Shown here: positions 7,566 through 14,191 of the stretch, piece after piece
Layout of the letters: the number at the start of each line of letters is the position of its first letter
Numbering within the stretch: position 1 is the first letter of the stretch
NCBI GenBank assembly: GCA_012511845.1
Contig: JAAZFF010000153.1
Coordinates: forward strand, 1-15,480
Source: Lentisphaerota bacterium
GTDB taxonomy: Bacteria > Verrucomicrobiota > Kiritimatiellia > RFP12 > UBA3636
Direction of reading: 5' to 3'
DNA length: 15,480 nt
Notes under the pieces: model-generated
Database searches by the model: none
Seen by the model: only the letters and a program-made list of their open reading frames with translations
What the model was told of the DNA's origin: nothing
Made by a program: the position numbers and the translations under genes

Positions 7566-8530
7566 ACCGCGCCTCTCGGTGTAACCAGCACCACTTTACC
7601 CAGATTTTCGTTACGCTCCAAAATTGCATGTCCTGCCTCTGCTTCACTCAGCGGCAAAACCTCATGCAGTGCCACTTTGATACGACCGGCGGCGATTGCC
7701 GGCCAGACCCGACTCTCCAACTCAGCCAGTACACGCGCCTTGATCTCGTTCGGACGGCTGCGTAGTGTGCTGCCGATCAATCTGATGCCACGTCGGAAAA
7801 AGGAGTTGATATCGATCTCGCTTACAGCACCACCGAGGGTCGCAATTATCACCCATCGACCACCGGGTGCCATCGTCTCAAGTGCTGCTCCCAACTGCGG
7901 TCCTGCCACGCAATCGAGTGCTACATCAACGGGATAGCGACTCAAAACGGTGCTGATCGATTCGCGTTTACGATTGATGACTACATCTGCACCAATTGAG
8001 CGGGCAAACTCCTCCTTCTCCGGTGAGCTGACTGTGGTAACAACATCTGCACCGAGCTCTTTGGCAAGCTGGATAGCTGCCACACCGACCCCACTGGCAC
8101 CCGCCTGTACAAAGAGGCGATCACCCTCTGCCAACCCCGCCTCTAAGCAGAGCTTGAGCCAGGCTGTCGCAAAGCCCTCCGGCAGAGCAGCCGCCTCGAT
8201 CAGTGAGAGTCCCGCCGGTACCGGCATAAGCAACTCTTGGGGCAGTGCCAACCGCTCTGCATAGCCGCCGCCGCCCAGCAAAGCACAGCCGCGATCACCG
8301 GGACGCCAGCGGCTGTCTGTCGGTGCCTCCAATACAACACCTGCCGCCTCAAGACCGGGCCACTCCGGCCACTCCGGCGGAGGCGGATAGTTGCCGGCAC
8401 GCTGCATCAAGTCGGCACGGTTAATAGCAGTAGCATGAATCTCGAGTAATACCTCTCCCGGCTTCATCACCGGCTCAGGTACCTCGCTCCACTGCAATCT
8501 CTTATCTTCTGTAATTACAATAGCCTTCAT
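7562..8530 (-). CDS. Zinc-independent NAD(P)H quinone oxidoreductase, PIG3/TP53I3-like (MDR superfamily)
   Basis: At 322 residues this is a typical medium-chain dehydrogenase/reductase of the quinone oxidoreductase branch. The N-terminal GroES-like domain carries NRADLMQRAGNYPPPP (residues 37-52) and PGLEAAGVV, the hallmark of the PIG3-like subfamily. The Rossmann domain has VQAGASGVGVAAIQLAK at 141-157 for NADPH binding. The GHE zinc motif and structural-zinc cysteines of alcohol dehydrogenases are absent. Such enzymes reduce quinones or activated enones/alkenes in the cytoplasm, so reduction of an alpha,beta-unsaturated ketone made by a dehydration step is a plausible job here (inference). 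The ATG at 8530 has GGAG five bases upstream, overlapping the end of the aldo/keto reductase gene. The stop overlaps the next start in an ATGA, indicating translational coupling. Confidence 0.88.
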   Translation of the reverse strand: MKAIVITEDKRLQWSEVPEPVMKPGEVLLEIHATAINRADLMQRAGNYPPPPEWPEWPGLEAAGVVLEAPTDSRWRPGDRGCALLGGGGYAERLALPQELLMPVPAGLSLIEAAALPEGFATAWLKLCLEAGLAEGDRLFVQAGASGVGVAAIQLAKELGADVVTTVSSPEKEEFARSIGADVVINRKRESISTVLSRYPVDVALDCVAGPQLGAALETMAPGGRWVIIATLGGAVSEIDINSFFRRGIRLIGSTLRSRPNEIKARVLAELESRVWPAIAAGRIKVALHEVLPLSEAEAGHAILERNENLGKVVLVTPRGAV

Positions 8531-8540
8531 TCTGCTCCTC
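8531..8540 (-). promoter_or_regulatory. Strong Shine-Dalgarno site of the quinone oxidoreductase gene
   Basis: On the minus strand GAGGAGCAGA directly precedes the ATG at 8530. It abuts the TAG stop of the aldo/keto reductase at 8542-8540. Such clear sites are seen in this operon but not before the Na/Pi transporter or secreted-protein genes. Confidence 0.6.
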
Positions 8541-9552
8541 TAGTCAAGTGTAGCAATAGTATCAATCTTATCAACTATTTCTGCCGGCAACGGACCGGCT
8601 AGAACGTAGTCGATATTGGCTCGCAGGTGGCCTACCTCACGCGCGCCGCAGACGTGTGTGTGAATCTCCGCTATGCCGAGAATATAGCGTAATGCCATTT
8701 CAACCAGTCCGATCCCCGACGCATCGGAGCGATCATAAAGTTGCAGCAGCTTGCGCCCCAGCAACGGATGCTCCTCTTTGGTCGGATGTTCGATCAGTCG
8801 CTGTGCCAAAACACGATCTTTTGTCACCATATTAATCACACCATCAGTTCCGTGCCGCAGGGCACCGCCCAGTACGATACCGACATCATGCCTGATAGCC
8901 GTGGGAATCAGACGCTGCCGCATCTCCTGTTGCAAGAGGCTCATACCACCGGCTGCCAGCACCAGATCGAAACGATCGGTTGCAATCAGATCAGACATCA
9001 AATCAAAATCCCGTCCTCCCATGCCGATAGCACCTATCAACCCCTCTTTCTTAAAACGCTCCAACACATTCATAACCGGTGCTGCTCCGCTCTGCCAGTC
9101 AAGCCCCATGCCTCCCGACAGGGTATGTGAATCAACACCGCATCCAACCTCTCTAGACGCATCAGCCACATGCTGTGTCTTATGACACGTTCGAGTGCCG
9201 CCTCATTTTGATAGGCGTCCTCTCCGAGGTTCCTAACAACTGTTCGATCCAGAAATCCAACTTTAGTGCTGATAAAGCACTCTCGATTCCGATGACGCTG
9301 CAGTGCACGCCCCAGCAACTCTTCGCTCTCGCCAAACCCATACATAGGAGCGGTGTCAAAGTAGTTGATGCCCGCCTCAAATGCCAGATCGAAAATAGCC
9401 TCCGCCTCAGCTTGTGCTACACCGAACTCACCTGTCAACTGATAGCATCCCAACCCCAACCCGGTAACATCCAGACCGGTACGCCCCAGACGGCGTCTCT
9501 GAATTACTTTTTCTCTCTTCACTTCTTCCGCATCCTTTTTTATTTTTGCCAT
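8540..9552 (-). pseudogene. Aldo/keto reductase (L-fucose / D-threo-aldose dehydrogenase-like), split by a one-base frameshift
   Basis: Two overlapping frames form one aldo/keto reductase. The first, starting at 9552, carries the N-terminal barrel half with the whole catalytic tetrad: Asp66 and Tyr71 (FDTAPMYGFGE), Lys97 (ISTKVG) and His142 (DAVLIH). It then loses homology and stops near 9070. The second frame carries the remaining half: GLDWQSGAAPVMNVLERF, EGLIGAIGMGGRDFD, GIVLGGALRHG and a C-terminal tail typical of the family, ending with TAG at 8540. One extra base between 9127 and 9126 would turn the junction into LIHDTLSGGMGLDWQ, restoring the conserved His-Asp and giving about 337 residues, normal for the family. 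Intact members oxidise aldoses to lactones or reduce carbonyls with NAD(P). The start overlaps the upstream Gfo/Idh/MocA gene by 13 bases. This is a real mutation or a base-calling error; the coding signal on both sides is still clean. Confidence 0.8.
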
Positions 9553-10559
9553 GGCAATACGCCGGCAGCTGCCAGGACCACCTCGTATACCAGCGTGTCA
9601 TGCATCGCACTCAACTGAGGCTTCGCATCGCCTCTGATCTCGGCTGCCCACTCCAACAACTGTGCTGCATAGCGATCCGTAGTAATGCCAAAATCAAGCG
9701 TATGCACGCCGGCATTATAGCCGGGAATCGCTTTTTTGAGCTCCAGGTTCAGTCGAAACGGCTGCCCGTCGAACCTCTCCAAGGGGGCGAGTTTGACGCT
9801 TCCATTCAACCCGTCTATCTTAAGACCGCGCCGTGGCAAGCCACCAACCACCCGACTGCTGGCGCTAACAGTCGCAAGTGCTGCCGCATACTCCAACACT
9901 GCCAGGCAGTTGTTTGCCGGGGTACTGCGCTCCTCCGGTGCACTCTTCAAAAAAGGCACTACAGAGACAGGTCGTCCCATAAGTGCCACTATAAAGTCGA
10001 TCAGATGGCAGCCCAGATTGAACATTACACCGCCCTCCAGCGCCCCGATATACTCCTGATAGGCATCACCGCCGTAATCGTGATTCATATCAGCTTCAAT
10101 CTTGAAAACCGGTCCCAGCCAGCCTGCCTTTACCGCCTTGCGAATCCACATTAAGGCAGGATTATTACGAAACATATACCCCATCTGAAAGGGAATAGCT
10201 CGCGCCTCACAGTTCTGGCGAAGTTCTTTGAAGAGAGCGAGATCGGTGCCGCCAGGTTTATCCATGTGAATCGCCACACCACGCTCCATACAGCGCAGCG
10301 CTGTCGGTACCAGATCACCATTGGCTGTCTCAACCATCACCGCTTGCAGTCCCTCAACCTCCAAGAGCTCCCTCTCCGTCAACCAGGGGAGACCGGCATA
10401 AGCCTGCAGATCATTACCGATGAAACGTGGTGCCGACGAGTGGCGATCATCCACCACCCCGACTATCTCAAAGCTATCTGTTAAACGACGCATACTCGCC
10501 ATCTTGACGGCTGCATGCTCATGTGTAATGCCGATCTGTCCGACCTTAATCTTTCTCAT
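9540..10559 (-). CDS. Gfo/Idh/MocA family oxidoreductase, variant nucleotide-binding motif
   Basis: This 339-residue protein fits the Gfo/Idh/MocA dehydrogenase family. An N-terminal Rossmann-type domain begins KIKVGQIGITHEHA and continues with IVGVVDD, AVMVETANG and GVAIHMDKPGGTD. The DKP at residues 100-102 replaces the usual EKP. The C-terminal alpha/beta domain has GGVMFNLGCHLIDFIVALMG at 176-195, the GxHxxD motif that carries the active-site His and Asp. The first loop reads GQIGITHEH rather than GxGxxG, a variant I associate with environmental PVC members of the family; cofactor choice is uncertain. Expected reaction is NAD(P)-dependent oxidation or reduction of a sugar, cyclitol or derivative in the cytoplasm. 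AGGAG sits nine bases upstream of the ATG, within the 14-bp gap to the preceding gene. The 3' end overlaps the aldo/keto reductase start by 13 bases. Confidence 0.85.
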   Translation of the reverse strand: MRKIKVGQIGITHEHAAVKMASMRRLTDSFEIVGVVDDRHSSAPRFIGNDLQAYAGLPWLTERELLEVEGLQAVMVETANGDLVPTALRCMERGVAIHMDKPGGTDLALFKELRQNCEARAIPFQMGYMFRNNPALMWIRKAVKAGWLGPVFKIEADMNHDYGGDAYQEYIGALEGGVMFNLGCHLIDFIVALMGRPVSVVPFLKSAPEERSTPANNCLAVLEYAAALATVSASSRVVGGLPRRGLKIDGLNGSVKLAPLERFDGQPFRLNLELKKAIPGYNAGVHTLDFGITTDRYAAQLLEWAAEIRGDAKPQLSAMHDTLVYEVVLAAAGVLPWQK

Positions 10560-10576
10560 TCTTCTTCACTCCTTCA
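10560..10576 (-). promoter_or_regulatory. Intercistronic Shine-Dalgarno between the two Gfo/Idh/MocA genes
   Basis: The minus strand reads TGAAGGAGTGAAGAAGA and then ATG at 10559. The TGA is the stop of the upstream gene, so stop and ribosome site are fused. This supports one transcript and fixes the start of the downstream gene. Confidence 0.6.
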
Positions 10577-11644
10577 TTCTGCCCAGTTGAACTCCTGATT
10601 CTGTTCTTTAACGATTTCACTGATTCTAACTACCTCAAGTGCTTGCTCACTAGTAACAGGGAAGGGGGTTATACCCTTTAAGGCGGCATAGAGGCGTGCT
10701 GCGAGTTCAATCTCCACCTGCACCCACATTGAAGTTTCCGGCACTACGATGCGCCGCTCCTCAATCCAGGGCAAAACGGGATCGGAGTGCATAGCGCCTG
10801 CCGGTCCATCACCCACCACTGCCTCTTCGGCTGCCGGCCATTGAAACTCCGGGGCAAGATACTTCAGCACGATCTCTTTCTGTTTCTGCCCGTAATACAG
10901 TACACCGCGATCTCCATATATAGCACAATAGGGCTCTGTCACTGCAAAAGCATTGCCGATCTCCAGCTCTGCCACTACCTCATTCTTGCCGAAGAGTGTA
11001 ATCTTCACATGATCGTCGCCATCGCAAGGGGTCAGAATCCGCCGCAGGTAGCTCTCAACCTTACGTACCGGAGCTCCCAGCCACTGTAGCCCTTGATCAA
11101 TAATATGCGGTCCCCAGACACTGAGTTGACCACCACCATGCTCCAGTTGCATCTGCCAGTCGCTACGGCGCATAAAGTTGTGATGCTTACGAATCTTGAC
11201 CAGATAGACACTGCCGAGAATACCGCTTGCCACAATTTCACGTGCATTCATAAAGGCGGGCTCAAAACGGTGGTTATGCCCGAAGTAGAGCTGCTCCGGA
11301 TAACGTGCCACCAATTGCTGCATCTGCTCGTAATCGGTCGTGGTCACAGCGATCGGTTTCTCCAGTAGAACCCTCTTGCCGGCCGCCAGCGCCTCAGTAG
11401 CATGGCGCACATGATCAAGTGAACGTGTCGCAATAATTACGAGATCCACTGCCGGGTCGGCCAGAAAAGCAGCGGACTCATGATACGGGGTACCACCAAA
11501 CTTAGCCGCTGTCTGCTCCAGTGCTCCTTTAGAGCGATCGCATAATGCCACCAACTTATACTCTTTGTCGCGGCATGCAAAAATCTCAGCGTGCTGTCGT
11601 CCGATTCGACCTACTCCCCAAACTCCAAAATTAATCGTATCCAT
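10574..11644 (-). CDS. Gfo/Idh/MocA family oxidoreductase (inositol 2-dehydrogenase-like)
   Basis: With the start at 11644 the protein has 356 residues. The N-terminal MDTINFGVWGVGRIGRQHAE has a canonical GxGxxG (Gly10, Gly12, Gly15). Next come ATRSLDHVRHATEALAAGK and VLLEKPIAV, with the EKP catalytic Lys at 96, then GHNHRFEPAF at 122-131. The C-terminal domain carries WGPHIIDQGLQWLG at 177-190 with the family's His-x-x-Asp. This pattern matches myo-inositol 2-dehydrogenase and related sugar/cyclitol dehydrogenases that oxidise a ring hydroxyl to a ketone with NAD+. It is the first gene of the operon. A TTG at 11662 in frame would add six residues (EYIAK region). I prefer the ATG because the family starts just before the first strand; the GGAG at 11659-11656 is then 11-12 bases upstream, a rather long spacing. 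Confidence 0.88.
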   Translation of the reverse strand: MDTINFGVWGVGRIGRQHAEIFACRDKEYKLVALCDRSKGALEQTAAKFGGTPYHESAAFLADPAVDLVIIATRSLDHVRHATEALAAGKRVLLEKPIAVTTTDYEQMQQLVARYPEQLYFGHNHRFEPAFMNAREIVASGILGSVYLVKIRKHHNFMRRSDWQMQLEHGGGQLSVWGPHIIDQGLQWLGAPVRKVESYLRRILTPCDGDDHVKITLFGKNEVVAELEIGNAFAVTEPYCAIYGDRGVLYYGQKQKEIVLKYLAPEFQWPAAEEAVVGDGPAGAMHSDPVLPWIEERRIVVPETSMWVQVEIELAARLYAALKGITPFPVTSEQALEVVRISEIVKEQNQEFNWAE

Positions 11645-11717
11645 CTTAGCTATATACTCCAACTTTAGTCGTCCTTCTGTTCATGACACACATCACCGTA
11701 TTCGATATGCACCCCGA

Positions 11718-11723
11718 ATTATA
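11718..11723 (-). promoter_or_regulatory. Candidate -10 box of the five-gene operon
   Basis: TATAAT, a perfect -10 consensus, lies on the minus strand 74 bases before the ATG at 11644. The hexamer 17 bases upstream of it (TTTCCT) is a poor -35 box. The promoter may therefore need an activator, or the match may be chance in AT-rich DNA. Confidence 0.35.
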
Positions 11724-11866
11724 GAAGCACTCCACCAAGAAGGAAAATCTTCAACAAATCATGAATCAACGTGGCTGCAATATTTTTCATGAAACAAATC
11801 TCCAGATAGAATCCGATAAAAACGTAACAATACCACTTAATCTGAATAAATTCAACTTCTGACCAG

Positions 11867-11879
11867 CCGGCAACCAGTG
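11867..11879. repeat. Intergenic 13-mer repeat, copy 2
   Basis: CCGGCAACCAGTG is identical to 1233-1245. On the minus strand it reads CACTGGTTGCCGG and is followed by CTGGTC, so a short partial tandem (CTGGTTGCCGG-CTGGT) is visible. Both copies are between genes, although such DNA is under a tenth of the window. Confidence 0.45.
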
Positions 11880-11999
11880 GGCAATAGGCTGCGAGAGTCT
11901 GGCTACATCGATGCATTTCATGCGCTGTAGTAGTAGAGCAAATCGTTATCATAATCGGACCGCTCGGAAAGCTGTCCGGGGTTGCCTGATGATGATTAA

Positions 12000-12108
12000 A
12001 TCGTATCAAAGTCATGATATAAGGGGACGATGCAAAATGTTTGATCTCGGATCAGAATTCTTGCACTGGCAAGTTCCATTTGATACGATCCGCAGATATT
12101 CACTTAAT
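12000..12108 (+). promoter_or_regulatory. Promoter region of the esterase gene with an 11-bp inverted repeat
   Basis: ATCGTATCAAA at 12000-12010 is the exact reverse complement of TTTGATACGAT at 12079-12089, with 68 bases between. The right arm overlaps each of two promoter candidates: TTGATA (12080-12085), 17 bases, CTTAAT (12103-12108); or TTGCAC (12061-12066), 17 bases, TACGAT (12084-12089). A protein bound to both arms could loop the DNA and block or aid the polymerase. The left arm also lies on the operon side, so shared control of the divergent genes is possible. Function is inference. Confidence 0.45.
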
Positions 12109-12131
12109 TATTAATACAACAGGGATTGTTC

Positions 12132-14114
12132 ATGAACAACAAAAGAAAAATAAAAACTATCTCTCTGATTACATGTCTCATTGCTTTGCTTTCCATGAAA
12201 GTTTCAGCGGAGATCTTGTCGTTTGCGAGTCCGTTTTCGGATAACGCTGTACTCCAAAGGGAAATGCAAACTCCTGTATGGGGAAAAGCAGAACCCGGAG
12301 CTACCGTTGAATTCAACGTCAAGAAAGATAATAAGGTTGCTTTCAAGGCAAAGACCAAGGCAGATTCAGAGGGTAATTGGCTGATAGAGACAAAGCCCTT
12401 CAAGGCGGGCGGACCGTATACTGTTACCATAAAATCTTCAGGCAGCGAAGATGTAACAATTTCCAATGTTCTTTTTGGAGATTTGTGGGTATGTTCAGGA
12501 CAATCAAATATGGAAATGAGCTACGGATGGGGGCTTACCCGCGGTAAAGAAGACATTGAACAGGATACTTATGATGATATAAGGCTTTTGCATGTGCCCA
12601 ACAGAACGTCTGCCGTTCCGACATTAGATTTTGCGTCTAATTGGAAAATATGCAATCCGGAAGCTGCCAAAAGATTTACAGCTTGCGGATATTTCTTCGG
12701 TGCTGCATTAAAAAAAGAATTACCTGATGTTCCAATCGGACTCGTTGATTCTACATGGAGCGGAACGTACATCCAGACATGGCTTTCCCTTGACAGTCTT
12801 GCAAAGGTTCCTGAGGTAGCAGAAGTTGCACTGGATCGCAAAGTTGCAGTTGAAAACTGGTTTAATGGCAATGCCGCAGAAGAGTACGAGGAAGCACTCA
12901 AACAATGGGAAGCTACGTTAGATATGTTTGCGAATGCAGAAATAAAGCCATTCGAAGACAGCTTTGATGATTCGGACTGGCAGAGAACAGCTATGCCAAA
13001 TAACTTCAATACTCATGCAGGAGCTGATTTCGATGGGGTTGTATGGTACAGATTCAATGTTGAGCTCACAGGGGAGCAAGCAGGGTCAGAAGCCGTTCTC
13101 ACCCTCGGGGCAATAGATGATGAGGATGTAACGTATGTCAATGCGAGGAAAGTCGGCGGACTCACAAGACATAACGAGTTTCGCAAATATTCCCTGCCTG
13201 CAGGAACTTTGAAGGAAGGTTCCAACCTTATCGCAATACGCGTTACTGACACAGGACAGACCGGTGGGCTGACCGGCAAGGCTGACGATGTAGCGCTTAT
13301 TATCGGTGAAGAGAAGATTCTTCTCGGCGGAGACTGGGCGTATCACGTAAACAGGGTTGATTTTGTAAAAAAACCCGAAAGATTCGATCAGGTAGCTGCC
13401 AATTCGTACAGCGCATGTTATAACGGTATGATGGTGCCCCTTTTCCCGCTTGCTGTTAAAGGTGCAATCTGGTACCAGGGTTGCTCCAACGTTGGCGGAG
13501 AGGCTTTGTATACAAAGTTCTTCGAAGCTATGGCGGAAGATTGGCGTGAAAATCTCAAAGGCGGAGATTTTCCGATCTATCTCGTGCAACTTGCCCCGTT
13601 TATGCAGACACATAAAGAGCCTTATAACAGTGCCTGGGCGAGGATGCGCTGGACGATGACTCAGATCGGGGAAAATGTAAAAAACTCCGGGACTGCAATA
13701 ATCCTTGATGCCGGTGATCATCATGACATACATCCCAAAGATAAAAAGACGGTAGGGGAGCGACTTGCGCGTCTTGCTCTGAACCGTACCTATGGTCGCA
13801 AGGATATTGTAGAGACAGGTCCGTATCCAACCGGTGTAGTCAAAACAGACAACGGTCTTGAAGTTTCTTTCAAGTACGCCGATAGTCTTAAAACAACCGA
13901 CGGGGGAGGGGATGTAATTGGTTTTCAGGTAGTAGATGCCGACGGTAAAGCATCGTGGGCGAAAGCCTCCCTGGCAAACAACAAGGTGATAGTTGAAACT
14001 CCCAAGGATGTTGAAGTTGTGGCAGTACGTCATGCCTGGGACGATTATCCCGTCTATAACCTCCTGAATGGTGCCGATATTCCATGCGGTCCATTCCAGG
14101 TTTCAGTAGAATAA
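12132..14114 (+). CDS. Secreted sialate O-acetylesterase-like SGNH hydrolase (SASA family)
   Basis: The ATG at 12132 gives 660 residues; a TTG six bases earlier is the only upstream alternative, and AGGGA lies six bases before the ATG. Residues 1-26 are a signal peptide (KRKIK, then SLITCLIALLS, cut after VSA). A small beta domain follows (about 27-110), with FSDNAVLQREMQTPVWG and GNW, common at the start of this family. The SGNH core begins GDLWVCSGQSNMEM with nucleophile Ser125. A jelly-roll-like insertion lies at about 265-420. The core resumes with GAIWYQGCSN (446 onward) and DHHDIHPKDKKTVGERLA, with Asp532 and His534 completing the triad. Family members remove O-acetyl groups from sialic acids or from xyloglucan and related glycans. 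The block usually written WYQGESN has Cys451 in place of Glu. It is monocistronic, followed by a strong terminator. Confidence 0.88.
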   Translation: MNNKRKIKTISLITCLIALLSMKVSAEILSFASPFSDNAVLQREMQTPVWGKAEPGATVEFNVKKDNKVAFKAKTKADSEGNWLIETKPFKAGGPYTVTIKSSGSEDVTISNVLFGDLWVCSGQSNMEMSYGWGLTRGKEDIEQDTYDDIRLLHVPNRTSAVPTLDFASNWKICNPEAAKRFTACGYFFGAALKKELPDVPIGLVDSTWSGTYIQTWLSLDSLAKVPEVAEVALDRKVAVENWFNGNAAEEYEEALKQWEATLDMFANAEIKPFEDSFDDSDWQRTAMPNNFNTHAGADFDGVVWYRFNVELTGEQAGSEAVLTLGAIDDEDVTYVNARKVGGLTRHNEFRKYSLPAGTLKEGSNLIAIRVTDTGQTGGLTGKADDVALIIGEEKILLGGDWAYHVNRVDFVKKPERFDQVAANSYSACYNGMMVPLFPLAVKGAIWYQGCSNVGGEALYTKFFEAMAEDWRENLKGGDFPIYLVQLAPFMQTHKEPYNSAWARMRWTMTQIGENVKNSGTAIILDAGDHHDIHPKDKKTVGERLARLALNRTYGRKDIVETGPYPTGVVKTDNGLEVSFKYADSLKTTDGGGDVIGFQVVDADGKASWAKASLANNKVIVETPKDVEVVAVRHAWDDYPVYNLLNGADIPCGPFQVSVE

Positions 14115-14132
14115 CTAAAGATTGAATGCATC

Positions 14133-14169
14133 AAAAAAAGCCATGCCGTTTCAGCGGTATGGCTTTTTT
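14133..14169. terminator. Bidirectional rho-independent terminator
   Basis: GCCATGCCG (14140-14148) pairs with CGGTATGGC (14155-14163), nine base pairs with one G-U, around the loop TTTCAG. Seven A (14133-14139) precede and six T (14164-14169) follow, so a U-tract is present in both directions. It lies 18 bases after the esterase stop and 22 bases after the acyl-CoA synthetase stop, and can serve both convergent genes. Confidence 0.88.
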
Positions 14170-14191
14170 GTTTATATTCTCAGGGACAATA

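Larger units (their letters stand above)
11645..12131. other. Divergent intergenic region between the operon and the esterase gene
   Basis: These 487 bases separate two genes transcribed away from each other and should hold both promoters. The DNA is AT-richer than the operon. It contains the candidate operon -10 box, a second copy of the CCGGCAACCAGTG 13-mer, and the 11-bp inverted repeat near the esterase. A 98-codon open frame on the minus strand (12015-11719) has no ribosome site and no family I can confirm, so I do not call it a gene. Confidence 0.6.

Noticed and set aside
9110..9140. Programmed -1 frameshift in the aldo/keto reductase
   Set aside because: No slippery heptamer is present at the junction, and this enzyme family is not known to use frameshifting. 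A mutation or read error is simpler.
9546..10154. 202-codon plus-strand open frame inside the Gfo/Idh/MocA gene
   Set aside because: It is antisense to conserved motifs (DKP, GCHLID) and Cys/Gln/His-rich without domain pattern.
11719..12015. 98-codon minus-strand open frame containing SFPSG, reminiscent of the PAP2 phosphatase PSGH motif
   Set aside because: The catalytic His is Pro here, the RP and downstream SRxxxGxH motifs are missing, and there is no ribosome site. The match is five residues only. It also overlaps the probable regulatory region.
13086..14033. 315-codon open frame antisense to the esterase gene
   Set aside because: It lies wholly inside a well-supported gene, has no recognisable domain and reads as a frame shadow.
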